DNA of 64,000 nt, taken from NCBI GenBank assembly GCA_017562135.1, contig QEYB01000093.1:1-64000 (forward strand), read 5' to 3'. This document shows, piece after piece, positions 24,113-36,500 of this stretch. This DNA comes from Dipylidium caninum (lineage: Eukaryota > Platyhelminthes > Cestoda > Cyclophyllidea > Dipylidiidae). How positions within the stretch are numbered: position 1 is the stretch's first letter; the number at the start of each line of letters is the position of its first letter. Below the pieces are notes generated by a model. It was not told the origin of the DNA. It saw only the letters and a list, made by a program, of their open reading frames with translations, and made no database searches. A program made the translations under genes and the position numbers.

Positions 24113-24536
24113 TTGCTAACTATAACCTTTCTCATAAGGGTTAGTTGTCTATCCTTCGCGGCGGGCCTTAGGGTTTCGGGCATTATTGACGCAGGTAGTG
24201 TGCCGCAACTTTCCCCTTGCGGGAGACAGTACTGCTATTTCTGGGATGTTCGTGACTCTACTATGCAGTGCCTTCAGAGTCGCAAAACGAATAATTCTGG
24301 ACGTCAACAACCCGTGTTAAGTTCCCTTACGACTCGCGAAGCAAGACCTGCTCTGAAATGTGAGTACGTGAGGAAAATTGCGGCAGACGCGTGCTTGGTC
24401 GGAAGCCTTCCAACACCTCAATCTTCCGGGGTCCCTCCCGGACTAATTAGGTCTACAGATTTCTATAACTGCACATACACGACAAATTCGGGCTTTGGCG
24501 GCATGAAGATTTATCCATATTCTGAATACCGACTAT
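24113..24536 (+). CDS. Candidate coding exon, function unknown
   Basis: An open frame of about 140 codons, less AT-rich than its surroundings, ends at a strong splice donor (TAT/GTAAGT, 24534-24542). The encoded segment is rich in Ser, Thr, Pro and Cys, including CGRQYCYFWD and SGFGGMKIYPYSEYRL. I recognise no family. A possible acceptor is the CCTTAG at about 24165-24170, which would trim the N-terminal part. No partner exon was identified with matching phase, so the frame could be accidental. Confidence 0.3.
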
Positions 24537-27500
24537 GTAAGTACACCTTTATACTTTAAAAAAAACTGCACTATTTGTCTGGTATCTTATAGTTTTGGGT
24601 TTCCGAGGAAGGATTTTTGCATCGATCATACACGTTTGCAACTTAAATTTGTTCGATTCCCGTTTCCCTTGTTGGTTACAACCGTGCATTTTCTAGTTGG
24701 TACCATGCACCATAGTAATTTGTTACACTTACTTCCCACCACTAATAATTTTTGGTCGTAAATTGAGTTCTTGTTTACTGGAGTTATGCGGTCTCTTGTG
24801 CTACTTCTTCCTGCTGTACAAATTATAATTTAATAAAGCTGTTGTAAAAGTCATTGGTAAGTTGGAGATAAGTTGATAGCTCCAAATTGAAAATCCGTAT
24901 GTGGTATATGCTTTGATTTGACTTTTGCTCAGCATCCTAATGCATTTAGAATAAGACCTACTCTCATCCTCACTTTTAATATGCAATTTTATGTGTAATT
25001 ATTATCACCACCTTGACTCATCTATTTATCAATATCAATTAGTAGTTTGAGCGTGGGAAATTATTATTTAATTTCAATGATTCCACTTGTTTTACTATTA
25101 CTAATTTGCCCTATTCCACCTGCTCTTGCAGGGTTATGTGTTTTATTTCATAGAGTCTGCTAAAATTTTTAGTACTTTCCTAGTTATGTGTTTGTTTATC
25201 CATCCAACATATCGAAATTTTAAAATTTTCTATGACTACCTAAGTTGGTTTAATGGTATTCCTTTAGTAGGTGGGAAAGCGAAACTTCTTTCATTTGCTA
25301 CATTTCTTGACATTCTTATTCGGTGACCAAATTTACACTTTTTATATTTCAATATGGAATCAGTGTAGTCTTGCTGTGTGTTTTTCTATTTATGGGTTGG
25401 TTCTGTATAGTCACTTGTTTCTCGAGATTGCCGACACTGCTTCAGTGGAAACCTTTGAACGTAACATTCTTTTAAAGTCCAAATAAGCATTCGTTTGCGC
25501 CTAATGTCAAACATTAAAGGCCGCGTCTTTGCGAATGTTGGCATTCACATTTTGTCCCCAGATTTGCCATACTTGTTTGTTTATATCGGAAATAAAAAGA
25601 AATTGAAGAAGTAGCCCTCCATGTACTATGCGAGTTTACCTCTGTTAGCCGACTGTATTGTATCATGTTGCCTCTCCAGACACTTCAGAAATTACCTAGT
25701 GAACGCTCCCGATATTCTTAAGTTTAAATACCCACCTGGTAGCAGTTTCACAGGTTGGAGTGTGTAGTTATTAGTGTAATTCATGCCAACTTTTATTTTG
25801 CTCTTGATTTCACTGTCAACTGTCTACTGCCCAAGTTTCTTTATTACTTTTATCGGTTAAATGATCTTTGGATGGCAATATCCTCCTGTAAGTATCTCTT
25901 TTCATTCGTTTTCCCCTTCTCTGTCTCTTTTCCTGCTAACCTCCATAAACATTTTAGTAGTTTTTGAAATACTAGCGCCTCGTAGAGGATAACTTAAATT
26001 TCGTAATGATTTTTTGATCTTTTCGCATTTCGTCCCTCTTCCTTAATGTTTATGTGTCATCAACTATGTTTGAATTCCAAAAGTTTTTCTCAACCGCTAT
26101 ACGTTCCACAGAATTAAAATGTTTGTATCTAGGTTATTAAAGACTTGTGAAATATTAAATTCCTCCAAATATATCCTTAGTGAGGTCTGAGACTGATAAT
26201 TAATATTCACATACGATGAATGTGCATATAGTGGTTATTTTTGCCTGATAATTTTTTTCATTCTCTAGTGAAGGATTTTTTGACAGTGGGACAACTGAAG
26301 GGGGTTATCGGATGTTGAAGAGATAATTGGTTTTTCGTGCCAAAATAATACCGATTTGGTAGATGGAATTATAGCTGATATCTGGAATGCCTTGGTGTTT
26401 TGTCCACTCTGTAACGTTCGCTGTGTCATTGGCCACCTCTCATTTACCAAATTTCTGACTTAATTTTCGAATTCCAATTTATCTTATCCATTAGTGTTCA
26501 AATGGAGGTCGGCGTATAAAAAAAGACTTGTTCCAAGCCTCCATGAGGTTTAATGACTCTTCACTGACTGTTAACTGCAACGGTCAAGGCGCATATCTCC
26601 AGCGCGTTTATTTACAACTATATTGTTGGATGAGTCGAGTAGTGGGATCCTTTCTTAAGGGCAGTGAACCCCTTCCTGGACAGCCGAATAATTAGGAGAG
26701 CGCCAAAAGAGGTGTTATAATTTCTTAAACCCTTTTTAGCTGAGGAAGCAGTCATGCCTGTCCGTTTTCCGCTTCCCTATTTTTCATCCAGGGCACTTTG
26801 CTCCCCATTCGTCGCCTTCTTTACTCACAACAAAAACTAGTTAATTTCATTTGTTCCTCTGGTATCTATTAATTGTCGTTTATATTGCCCTTTGTGCTTA
26901 GACCCCCACTTTTTTCAAATAAACCTTTTGCGTCGTATCAGTGCCTCATTCGTAAGGTGCTCCGGGCGGAATGTGTGAGGTTGTCAGACGTCCGGTCAGC
27001 CTATCGCCATTACTTCACTTACTTGCCTCCTTTGGGGTCAAAACCCCACCATTCTGCTTTATTTCCCTGTTGCATGCGCTTCCCCCCTGTCCTTCCAGCA
27101 GTCTGAAACCGCCCTATCCCTATCCGATCTTTGTGGGATTACAATCGAAGAATGATACACCGTTCTGTGTGGACTATATGCTGATTTACTTGGATAGTGC
27201 ACGAACCCTTCCCCAATTAAAAACTTGCTCCTAATAGGCCAGGCATCTTTTAGTGAGGCTGATTCTTACAACTCAATGGTCTCCATTGTGAAGCCATTTA
27301 TGAGTAACCGAAGAAGAAATTCTCGTTCTTCTCGTCATTCCACTCTTCAGCCTCCTATACTTTACAGACGATTATGCTAATTTCCTCGTTCTCTGTTGTC
27401 GTATGATAACACGGATGTGACAGAGGTATTTGGCCCTCTTTTCTCTCACTCTGCTGCTTACTCTCGCAGAACTGTATGATTTCAGCATGTCTTTGCACAA

Positions 27501-28413
27501 AACAACAAGACCTTAGAAGGGGATTTTGTGATAACTCTAGTAAGCCAATTCCGCGTTTCACAGCTTTCGCTTTACTGTGACTTTCGGTGGTATGTCAAGG
27601 CGAGTTGAATACGTCTTCCCCATCTTTTGACTGAATCTCTGAACAGGCTCATTGAAGTTTTCTGTATAAGTAAACCAATTTAGTTTGTACATGCATTGTT
27701 CGCTGTAGTGGCTCGCATGCTGTCCCGAGCGTTTCATGATGAACAGACGGCCCCATTTAGCCATCTCAGTCGCAGCTTTTTGTTTGTGAAGGCCTTTTCT
27801 CGCCATCACTGCCAGTGCTTTTCGTGATGCGCAATGCTCGAAGAGATGGACCTTGTCCCGTAACCAGTCGGTAGTTGTGGCATTGTGTAGCGCAAATTCC
27901 TGCCAATTCCCACTCATCTTAAAGTGTTCTCTCTAGTCAGATATCTGTTGAGTAAAACCATCTGATATATAATTTTCCCCTCAATTGTTTCACATCATCT
28001 TGCAACTACTGCTGCAGACATGTGCGACAAAATTTTCTGACAATTCCAGAAAAACGAGTGTGTCGGATGAAATCGGTAACTTAGGGAGGCTGGTACCGGC
28101 TTTATGTCTTCACTTCTTGACTTTTAACTTATGCTAAGGGATGTTTGCCGCTAGTGAGAAGATAGACGAGCGCTTTCCCTACTTGCCCTACCGTTATTTT
28201 TCCTTCCTCTTAGTACTTCCTCTGACTCCACTAAGGCAACGTGTTTTAAGGCTATTATTAGCTAAATTGGGAGCTAAAACATGCGTTGTTTAATCCTGAG
28301 GTGTCGAACGGATATGCTGAATGCTGTGACCAGGAAAGCGTCCCTCAATACGCACAAGCTGCAATAGATGTTGGTAGGATGAACTAATAGCCTCTTCCGC
28401 CTCTATTTTCTAG
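24537..28413. other. No gene supported
   Basis: AT-rich, pyrimidine-biased sequence with scattered short frames (for example 25126-25326, 26873-27234 and the minus frame 27558-27917), none of which resembles a known protein or is bounded by convincing splice sites on both sides. Confidence 0.4.
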
Positions 28414-28943
28414 GTGAATGTGCCGCGGATTTGAGACGTGACCGCCATCAGCCCAAACATCCACCACACCACTGCGCATGTGCCAATATCTCGCAACCCC
28501 TTCACGTTTTGCCTTCTCAGGCGCAGCCACCGAGACAATCCACCTCAGTTTCTGCAGTGCCACGTCAGCACCCCCAACTCCACGTTCGACAAACGTCAGT
28601 GGGTGCGGCATCAGGAACGGAGGTGGTTCTTCGTCAGCATACTCATCCGCTCCCTCCTCATCCCCACTCATATCCTCACCTTCAACCCCAACATCTTAGT
28701 CGGAGAGACAGGGCGATCTTGACTTCTTCTATGCTCGTAACACCCCAAACCTCCGTCTCTGCCGCTGTCAGCCAAGTGCAGCACATCCAAAACCAGCATC
28801 CCCTGGCTGCCTATCCCCACCATCACCAGCAGCAGCAACTTTACAGACAGTCGCTCCCACCGGTGCTGGGCAGTGCACACCGACGTCTGCAAATTACTCC
28901 AGCTGTCTACACGGCGATGCTGAGGGAGGTGCACATTCAATAG
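28414..28943 (+). CDS. Candidate last exon encoding a His/Gln/Pro-rich tail
   Basis: After a polypyrimidine acceptor (CTCTATTTTCTAG, ending 28413) an open frame of about 176 codons runs to a TAG at 28941-28943. The product is strongly biased to His, Gln, Pro, Ser and Arg, with a run HPHSYPHLQPQHL and a later HHHQQQQ, ending MLREVHIQ. Such low-complexity tails are common in transcription factors and RNA-binding proteins, but no domain is visible. Two AATAAA hexamers at 29285-29296 could end the transcript. Other frames through this GC-rich block are also open (both strands), so the reading is uncertain. Upstream exons were not identified. Confidence 0.35.
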
Positions 28944-31900
28944 TGTGGGCGCGTGTCTGCGCTTCTGCATCGACTCCATAACTGCGGCCTCTTCCTGCTT
29001 CCCTCTCTTCTCCCCTCCTTCCCCCCCCCCCCCTCCCTCCTCTCTCTCACGCCCTTTCACGTCGCGCATTCCGCCCGCACTCTTCTTCTGGTTCTGCTTT
29101 TCTCCTTCCCGCCCCTCTTCCACTTCCTCCCTTCGTTCTCTCTATCTCTCAAGATATCGTCCTTATGATCTCTCCTACGCTTTTTCCGCTTATTTTGTAA
29201 ATGCTCGTTGTGCGTTATTATGACGATGCTGGTCTTTTTAAATGTCAACAACCACGGCACCTGCTACTGAGGATGTGTAGTACTAATAAAAATAAATATG
29301 TTCTAGTATTTTGGCGACTAGCTCAAACTTGGTTGCATTTAATTCTCACGTTCGATAAACTTCTTCGACACTCCCCTCTCCTCCTGCCTTACCCGACAAT
29401 GTTAATCGCTGAAATCTTGAGTGTTCTAAACTTTTATTAAAACCGTCAATATCCTTGTCGCAACGGCGACGGTGAGCGTTTCGAGGAAGGAAGAGGGAAA
29501 GTTGGCCAATGACAGAGAAACGATGTCTAAACATTCACTTGGTTTCAGGAGATGTCTGTGAATCTGTCTTTCTGCAAGTCTCCTTTATTTGTACTCCCAC
29601 CGGATGTTCATCCCGCTATAAAAGACGTATTTCAGCGAAGTCTTTTTGGGTGTTATCCCGTGTGGCTTAACATTTCAACTTCAAAAGCGCATGCACTCGT
29701 CTTATCGCCTCACGTTCCCCAAAAAGACATGCGTCCAAATGTGCTTCAGGTCATGCGGAGGCGGGCTAAATCGCATTCGTTTGCTGGCTAATTTTTCCCG
29801 TTAAGGTGGAGAGAATTGAGCTGGTTAATCATTTGTGATCACCGCTAGAATATCGCAATTGCGTGGCTCAACGCCAATGCTGCGTTCACATCAACATTGA
29901 GAAGAGAAGATTGAAAACATCTTTCACGTCCATTGTGAGCTCTCTAGTCCAGATAAAAGGCAGCGACGAGGGCGAAATTGTTCGAGACCGCGCTTAAATT
30001 CATCGACCTGCCGCCGCCTCCATTAGAGTTAGATGGACTTCTGCCCGGGGAACTGATCAGTGCGTAAGGATGACGTCTCCCTCAAAACCAGAATCATTTT
30101 CCTTTGTTCGTGCAGTCTTGTAGAAGAATTAAGGTGACATTCTAATGTTGGGTGTCTCGCACCATCCCGTAGTGGATGGAATACCAATGTTGCTTCGAAT
30201 AAAACAAACTCACAAGTGATAATGCTTTGTCCCAACTTTGAGAAGACACGAAAGACCTACTGCAAGAAGCTGCAAAGTGAATAAGAATTCCTCATCTTCA
30301 TATTAAACGATTATTTTCCCGGTTAGAAATACATTTGAAGGCTAGCTTTTTCGCATCTAACAGATAAAAAAAGTGAGACATAATGATGGGGTCAGCGTCA
30401 ACGAGGAGTTGTGTTGGTCGCAAAGCTGCAACTTGGAACTGGGTGGTGCGCATGTCTCGTGGACCGCTGGTGGGTGAGGTGAAAGGTGACGAGTTGGAGC
30501 GGCTTTGGCGGGTAGGAAGGGTCGGGCGAAGGGGAGACCTGTGCGTGTGCCACGTCTCCTCTATGCTTCGCATTTGCGAAATGCAAATCACTCTTGGAGA
30601 TGACCGATTCCTAGAGACTATTAGCGAACTATTGTCTAATGCTCCCAGTATTCAAATTCATTACCAAGTCGACTTTAAGTGCCAGCACACCGTGCGAAGC
30701 GCTATTAGCTCAGGGTCACAGCACGACTCGACCGTTGTGCAGTTTGCGGGGTTGAATTCGTCCAGTGCTTGCGGAGAAAGTGAGTTGGTGATTTGTTGCC
30801 TCGGACCACTTCTGCTCTTCCTGAAGACGCCGGGTAGAAAGACCGTCGATGGCGGCGCGTGCTCTTCTGGCAGCCGGCAGGACAGTCTCACGTCTTCGGC
30901 AACGCGATGACCACATGCACCCAAAGTACCTAATTAACATTAAGTTTTATCAACGGCAGCTTATGACAAAATTATTTCAAAATAATTACTGTATTTTCCT
31001 ACAGACCGTATTTAATCTTGTAGCCGAACGCATCAATACAATTGGAGCAAAGACAAAGTTATTTACCAGCCATTACGAAACATCGTCAATGAAAAAAGTG
31101 TTGAAATTTCAACAATAGCCGTCGCTTGCAAAGGCTCGCCCGGTCTGCAGACTCCGCGGTGAAGCTCCACCGTTCGTCCTCCCAATCGCACAAGCTTTAA
31201 AGCTGAAGCCACTCACGGCAAACTGGCTGACAGTAAAAATCGTCCACCAGCGTTTGCGCTTAGACACAGCGCCCTTGTTTTTCTAACCATTACTGATGCT
31301 CTCCTTTGCGGAACGGCAGTCACAAAAGTTGAGGTTGCCTCGCGAGCATCTCCACCAGTGCTGCGACTCCATTTCACTTTTGCCTCCTGCAAAATCGAGT
31401 ACATTTTGTTAATTCTATTCCTTACCATCGTATTCCAATAGCGACCTTTCTCATCCCATCCAGACAACTAAATCATTTATGCGCGGTGATTTTATACATC
31501 CTCCTCTTTTTGCCTTTGTCGAGATTTTTTTGAAGAAAACAGTTGCCGAGGGGAGAAAGGGCTGCGTTTAGCAGCAATAAGGCTTGCTTCCATGGGGATT
31601 ACCGGCCGTTTAAACTCAGGACATAGATGTTTCCAAGTCTAACCTCTGGTATTTTGACCTAACGATTTGGTAATACTTCCTTATGCCCATTTATCAAACC
31701 CCTATAAAACACTTTTTCGGCGATTTCGGGAAGGACACTTCTGCATTTTGGAAGCTGAATTTCTAATTCATTTCACACACACACCCGCACTTTCCCACGG
31801 TTCTCAAGAGGCGAGGCAAATGGTGGACCACTTGAAGGGATTTGCCGCAGTAGCTCTAAGACTACCTAAACAATTGGCCCTCCAACCACTTTGGTGTAAC

Positions 31901-33402
31901 CATTTCACTCATGTCGACTAATGGAAAAGTTATGCGAACACATGGTAGAATTTTCGGTTTTTATTGCAGTTTTACGGATGCTCCGCCGTGAACCTGACAG
32001 CCTGGTGAATCTCCCTGAATTGTAAATTGTGAGTGCTCTCGTCAGGATACTCTTCCGCCGAACGAAGGTGTTAGGGCTGTACTCGTTCATTTACAATCGG
32101 CGTCGAATAGAAAGGCATTGCTTTCACACAACTGCCTTGCCGCCAGTACCGTCTCATCTCAATTAAGGGGCTGAGGGTGACTTTTGTTCGGAAAAGCATT
32201 TCATCGCATCGTTGACCAGCCGCCACGAGGCTCATCAGTGTGGCATAGCGTGCGAATGCTCTCACAACCGTGCGGATGATCTGTGAAAGCTTGGGTGAGC
32301 TGGCTATTAGACAGCGAAAGGCAAAATGCTTGGGGGCAATGATTGAATTCTTAATGTGAGTGTTTCGAGTGAACAAATACGAAGGATGAGAAGACGGATT
32401 TTCGTAGCAATCGAGATCCACTTTGGATATAATTTTCCCGAGGCCTGTGGAACTTTAGACAATTTGAGATGCTGAATGGAGATGTGAAGTTTGAGCGTTT
32501 TTGTGACTAAGCAGTGGCAAGTAATAAATTTAGAAATGCTCTTAAGCCATTTTTTTTACATTCTCGAGGGATCTGAGGGAATTTTAAAATTATTGCATTT
32601 GGTTTTCATAGCGTCCTGCACAGAAAAACGCAGCGACCCTCGCACTGGCCGTAGTGTCGTGGCGTCCTGTTTCCCTAATTGCCACGTTTCCCCTCGACTG
32701 TCGTTTTTGTTTCGCGGTCTCACCCAAATACTGGAAAACAACAAGCTTTCCCACTCCTCAATGGGAAAGAGACCTGAAAATGACTAAATACACCGCGAGA
32801 ATAGCCTAACTAAATTAGAGCTTGTAAACTGCTTCCGATGGCTAAGTGTTGTTGCAGATGTCAATGAAGCCAACTGTCAAGTCTTCAACAAAACCACTAG
32901 CCAGGAGGTTAACGCTGACAGCCGCAGTAGGCCACGCACTGTGAGCACCTTGGAGCAGAGGATGTGGCTGTGTTCCACCGTTGTCCAAGTTGAAGGCGTC
33001 CAGTGCAGACGCAGTAATACGAGATAACACAATCCGGCGCCTTCGTCCAAACCCTTCGAAGTAGTTCATGGGAACATTTATTTATGTTTATTTATCATCT
33101 TGCGTCTCACCTAAACGCCTGGAAATGGCAGGCCGGCCACCGGCCCTATCTAATGCGAGGTCTCAAGAGGAAGCGGCTGACGGTAGCGCTGCACGAGCAC
33201 CAACATCAACGTCAACATCGGCGTCTTTGGCAGCGCATGACTCACCTCGACCGCACGGCCCCTCCGCCAATTGTCGTTTGACGTGACGCGTGCGCGCGAC
33301 GCGCCTCGTCCGGCGAGACGACTCATCAGACCGCAGGCCGGACAGGTCCGCAGCCTGTCAGTGCAGCTGTGCCAATTGCCGACCGGCCGTGATTCCAGGC
33401 TA
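28944..33402. other. No gene supported; GC-richer islands
   Basis: Apart from the pyrimidine tract and two AATAAA hexamers there is no recognised feature. The block 30380-30910 is GC-richer and open in several frames on both strands, which is usual for GC-rich DNA and is not itself evidence of coding. The minus frames 31213-31467, 32071-32421 and 32842-33069 show no family resemblance. Confidence 0.4.
28985..29140. repeat. Pyrimidine-rich low-complexity tract with C13 run
   Basis: More than 100 nt of almost pure C/T on the plus strand, including 13 consecutive C at 29021-29033. It lies downstream of the His/Gln-rich candidate exon and may be its 3' UTR. Homopurine/homopyrimidine tracts like this can form triplexes and are prone to sequencing error. 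Confidence 0.85.
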
Positions 33403-33552
33403 GGACGAAGGACGAGAACCAGGACTGGACCGACCCAGCCGCGAGGGAGGCAAATGTCCTGCCAGAGGGGCAGATGCCGTCGTTCGACCCTCCCCGACGT
33501 GATGATGAACTTGAGGCGGCAAGCCTTACTCGCACAACCATAAATCTGAGTT
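33403..33552 (+). CDS. Candidate last exon with acidic C-terminus, unknown
   Basis: After TTCCAG or GGCTAG acceptors at about 33395-33402 there is a short frame beginning TKDENQDWTDP and ending DDELEAASLTRTTINLS before a TGA. Its acidic, balanced composition looks more protein-like than the Arg/Pro-rich alternatives over the same DNA. No upstream exon or family was found. This is a weak call based on composition and splice-site position. Confidence 0.22.
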
Positions 33553-36500
33553 GAGGCAGTAGGAGCTGCTTTTTAGAGGGTCATGACTAACCTAGACACT
33601 CTGACACTGCTCAAAAATGAGTTAGCTACTAAGTCGCACATCGCAATTGCACCGATCGGTGGTGTTCAAAGGGTAGAGATTAAAATTTTTCTGGTATCTC
33701 TGGTAATAAAACTGGCAGACTACATCTCGTATGCATTGCAAGTCATCATAACGTCCAAAGGAAAAAGCGCATGTTTTCAAGAACCAAGAAACCGATGAAA
33801 CTTACTAGCGGAGCCATCCTATCCACCTTTCGGCGGACGTCTTCTAACCCTACCATTCCAGATAGTGACCCGCGGTTTAACAAACGCAGAGCCAAAGCGG
33901 AAGACTACCAAGTAGTTATGCGCAGTCGTGAGACCATCTGAGTTTTCGAGTGACATCAAGAAGGCTTAGAGATGTGCTTCAGATCATCTTGAAAGCTAAA
34001 ATGAATAGGTTTTACTGTCACGCAGAGAGGAGGTCTCACAGTCCTGGTAATTTGAGGCCAAGTTTGAACCTGAATTTCGATACGTGAAACTAAAAAAATC
34101 TGGGAAAGATTGTTAAATAATCTGGAGAGTAAGTTGACACTTTTTACTGTTAAAATATAATTTTTGGGTCGCCGCGTACAGAATTTTTTTAGGTTTGCCC
34201 GGACGAGGTTTGATTCGGCCACGAAATTATTCTGGCCGTGTCTCCCGTTGATTGGTTCGCCCCTTGCGATCGCCCACCCACCCTTCATCAAGTGGGAGAT
34301 TTTGTCGTGAGTGAAGGACCTCTGTCAACTCATGAATTAATAGGATGCAGTGCCTGAGGTTAGACTTTACTTTTATCCTCACGATGTAAAATCAGAAGAA
34401 TTCGGTGTTCAGTTCAGTAATTTACGGTTCCGCGAATTAAATGGCAATATGTGTTCGCGCACAAGATGAAAAATAAAAAGTGTGAACTTGGTTGGGTGAT
34501 TTCAACGAAAGTATTTTAACATTTTGACGGAAATTCCTCACAAAGCTGCAAGTGCAAACTATAGTTGGGAAAATTAATTAGGGACATGGTATTTGGGGCG
34601 ACGATGGCCCTAACAGCAAAGTCTGCCTATGTCGTAGGCCTCGGAGCAGCCAGCTACATCGCCCGACCCGTCACATGTCACTTGTCACCCGTCACTCGTC
34701 GTCTGTCATCTCTCCCTTCTCTCAAATTCTGAATCCTACGCTCATTCGGCCTCACTTCGGCCAACTGGGATATCGGGCGCCAGGAGAGAGGTAGGAGCGT
34801 GGACGACGAAGCCATCTCTCACGGAGTCAGGATAATATGGTCGAAACATCATCACCCGGCTGCCGTTCGATGGGCAAAATGAAGCGACAAAGCTTTGCAT
34901 TCCTGGGTTCAACATTCCCGACGGTGGCTGAAGAGAAGATTTCCGCCTTGCATCAAGTTGGATGCGTTTTATATTGTCTGTCCATAGCTAACGAGTACTG
35001 CTAGTTGGACAGTCAACTCCTCTCCTGCAGTTGATGCCAGTAATGGATGGGAATTCCCAGTGTAATAAGTGATTTCCGATGAATCTCTCGCAGGCAATGA
35101 GTGCTGACTTTCTTCCTCACATTTCGTGGTATCTCGTCCCCCATTACTTCTAATCCAACCAAAAACCGTGTGTTCTTACCGAATGGACACATAATCCGCC
35201 TGTCCAACAAATTTATCCCTTTTCGATACACTCTGCGCCTCACCCACCGAGCGCAGCTTGATAAAGCAACGGCCACCACTTTCTGCCCGCGTCGCTATCT
35301 TCACTGTGCGAAAGTGGGGATGTTAGTGGCCCTTTTATCGCCTAATGGTCGCGATTCCCGACAGTAGAAGCACTCGCCCGCGTACAGTGAATGCAAAGAC
35401 AAAATACTTTCCCTGTCGAAACTGGGCTTCGCATGTGCACTCATGTCGAGTTCTCTGCTACCTTCGCCTATGGCGGTCTACGAAGACAAATTACTAAATG
35501 CATTACCGCAACTGTTGAAAGGTATGGGGACGGAGGAAATGTGGTTTATAAGAATGGGGTTCGACGTGTCTCATAGCCACTTCCCTAAATAATTACCTCT
35601 CAGCGAAAAAAAGTTTGACCAGCAGTTTTTGTTTGCACATTCATCTATCGTAAGGCCCCAAACCCCTGTTCGATGACTGGCACATTAACTTATGGGGGGA
35701 GAGGAGATGGTTTTCTATGAAGTGAGGCGATGGGGCCAAGACGCGAAAGACTGGAGTTTCATGGCGCAAGGGGAAGGCCTTTTTATGGAGAGGACGCACA
35801 CTCGTTCTTTATAACGAGGTCTCAATGGGTCGGGAATCTTTGGAGGGGAGGAAAAGGCACCCGTAAATTAAATGTTACCTCAGCTGATAAGTACCTTTAG
35901 TCGAACTGAGGCATATTTACTAATGAAAAATTCAAAGCACGAGACGATGAAGTTGGTGGCGGTCACAGACCCGCACACACACACACACACACACACGCAT
36001 ACACAAATTGTAGATACAAACGCGGCCCGTGTTTACTGCAGTCCTCGTCTTGAGAGACACCGACTGTCAGTTGAGAGCGAAACCTGCCGCCTCTGGCTCA
36101 TGAAGAGACTCCCGGCGCTATACATATTTGACCAACTCAATTTATGTTCTCCCCCAGCACCGAGTCCATACGACACGAACACCAGTGAATCCCCTGCCAT
36201 CATTTCAATGTACTGAACACGAAGTGGCGAATTGTATAGCAGCTTGAGGGAAAAGGGACTGATCCTCTACCAATGAGATATGGGGAGAATGGTATGGTTT
36301 GTCGGTTTTGATGTTTATTCACAATAATTTCGCCTCATTGTGTCCCGAAAAACATTTTGATGATGGACATACACAGTCCCGGACATTGACGCGGTGAAGA
36401 TAAAAATCTTGGCATGCACACACACACACTACTGTGACCGATGGCGGTGTGTTCAGCGGGCATTCGGGGCCATTAATCAGTCCGAGTTACGTGTCACATC

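Noticed and set aside
28668..29123. 151-codon minus-strand frame with Glu/Gly/Lys-rich N-terminus
   Set aside because: It is the complement of the pyrimidine tract plus the His/Gln-rich frame, so its bias follows from the low-complexity DNA.
30383..30910. 175-codon plus-strand frame
   Set aside because: Other frames on both strands are also open over the same stretch, no splice sites frame it and I recognise no family; not listed as a gene.
35972..36001. CRISPR-like or structured array at the CA repeat
   Set aside because: It is a plain dinucleotide microsatellite without spacers.
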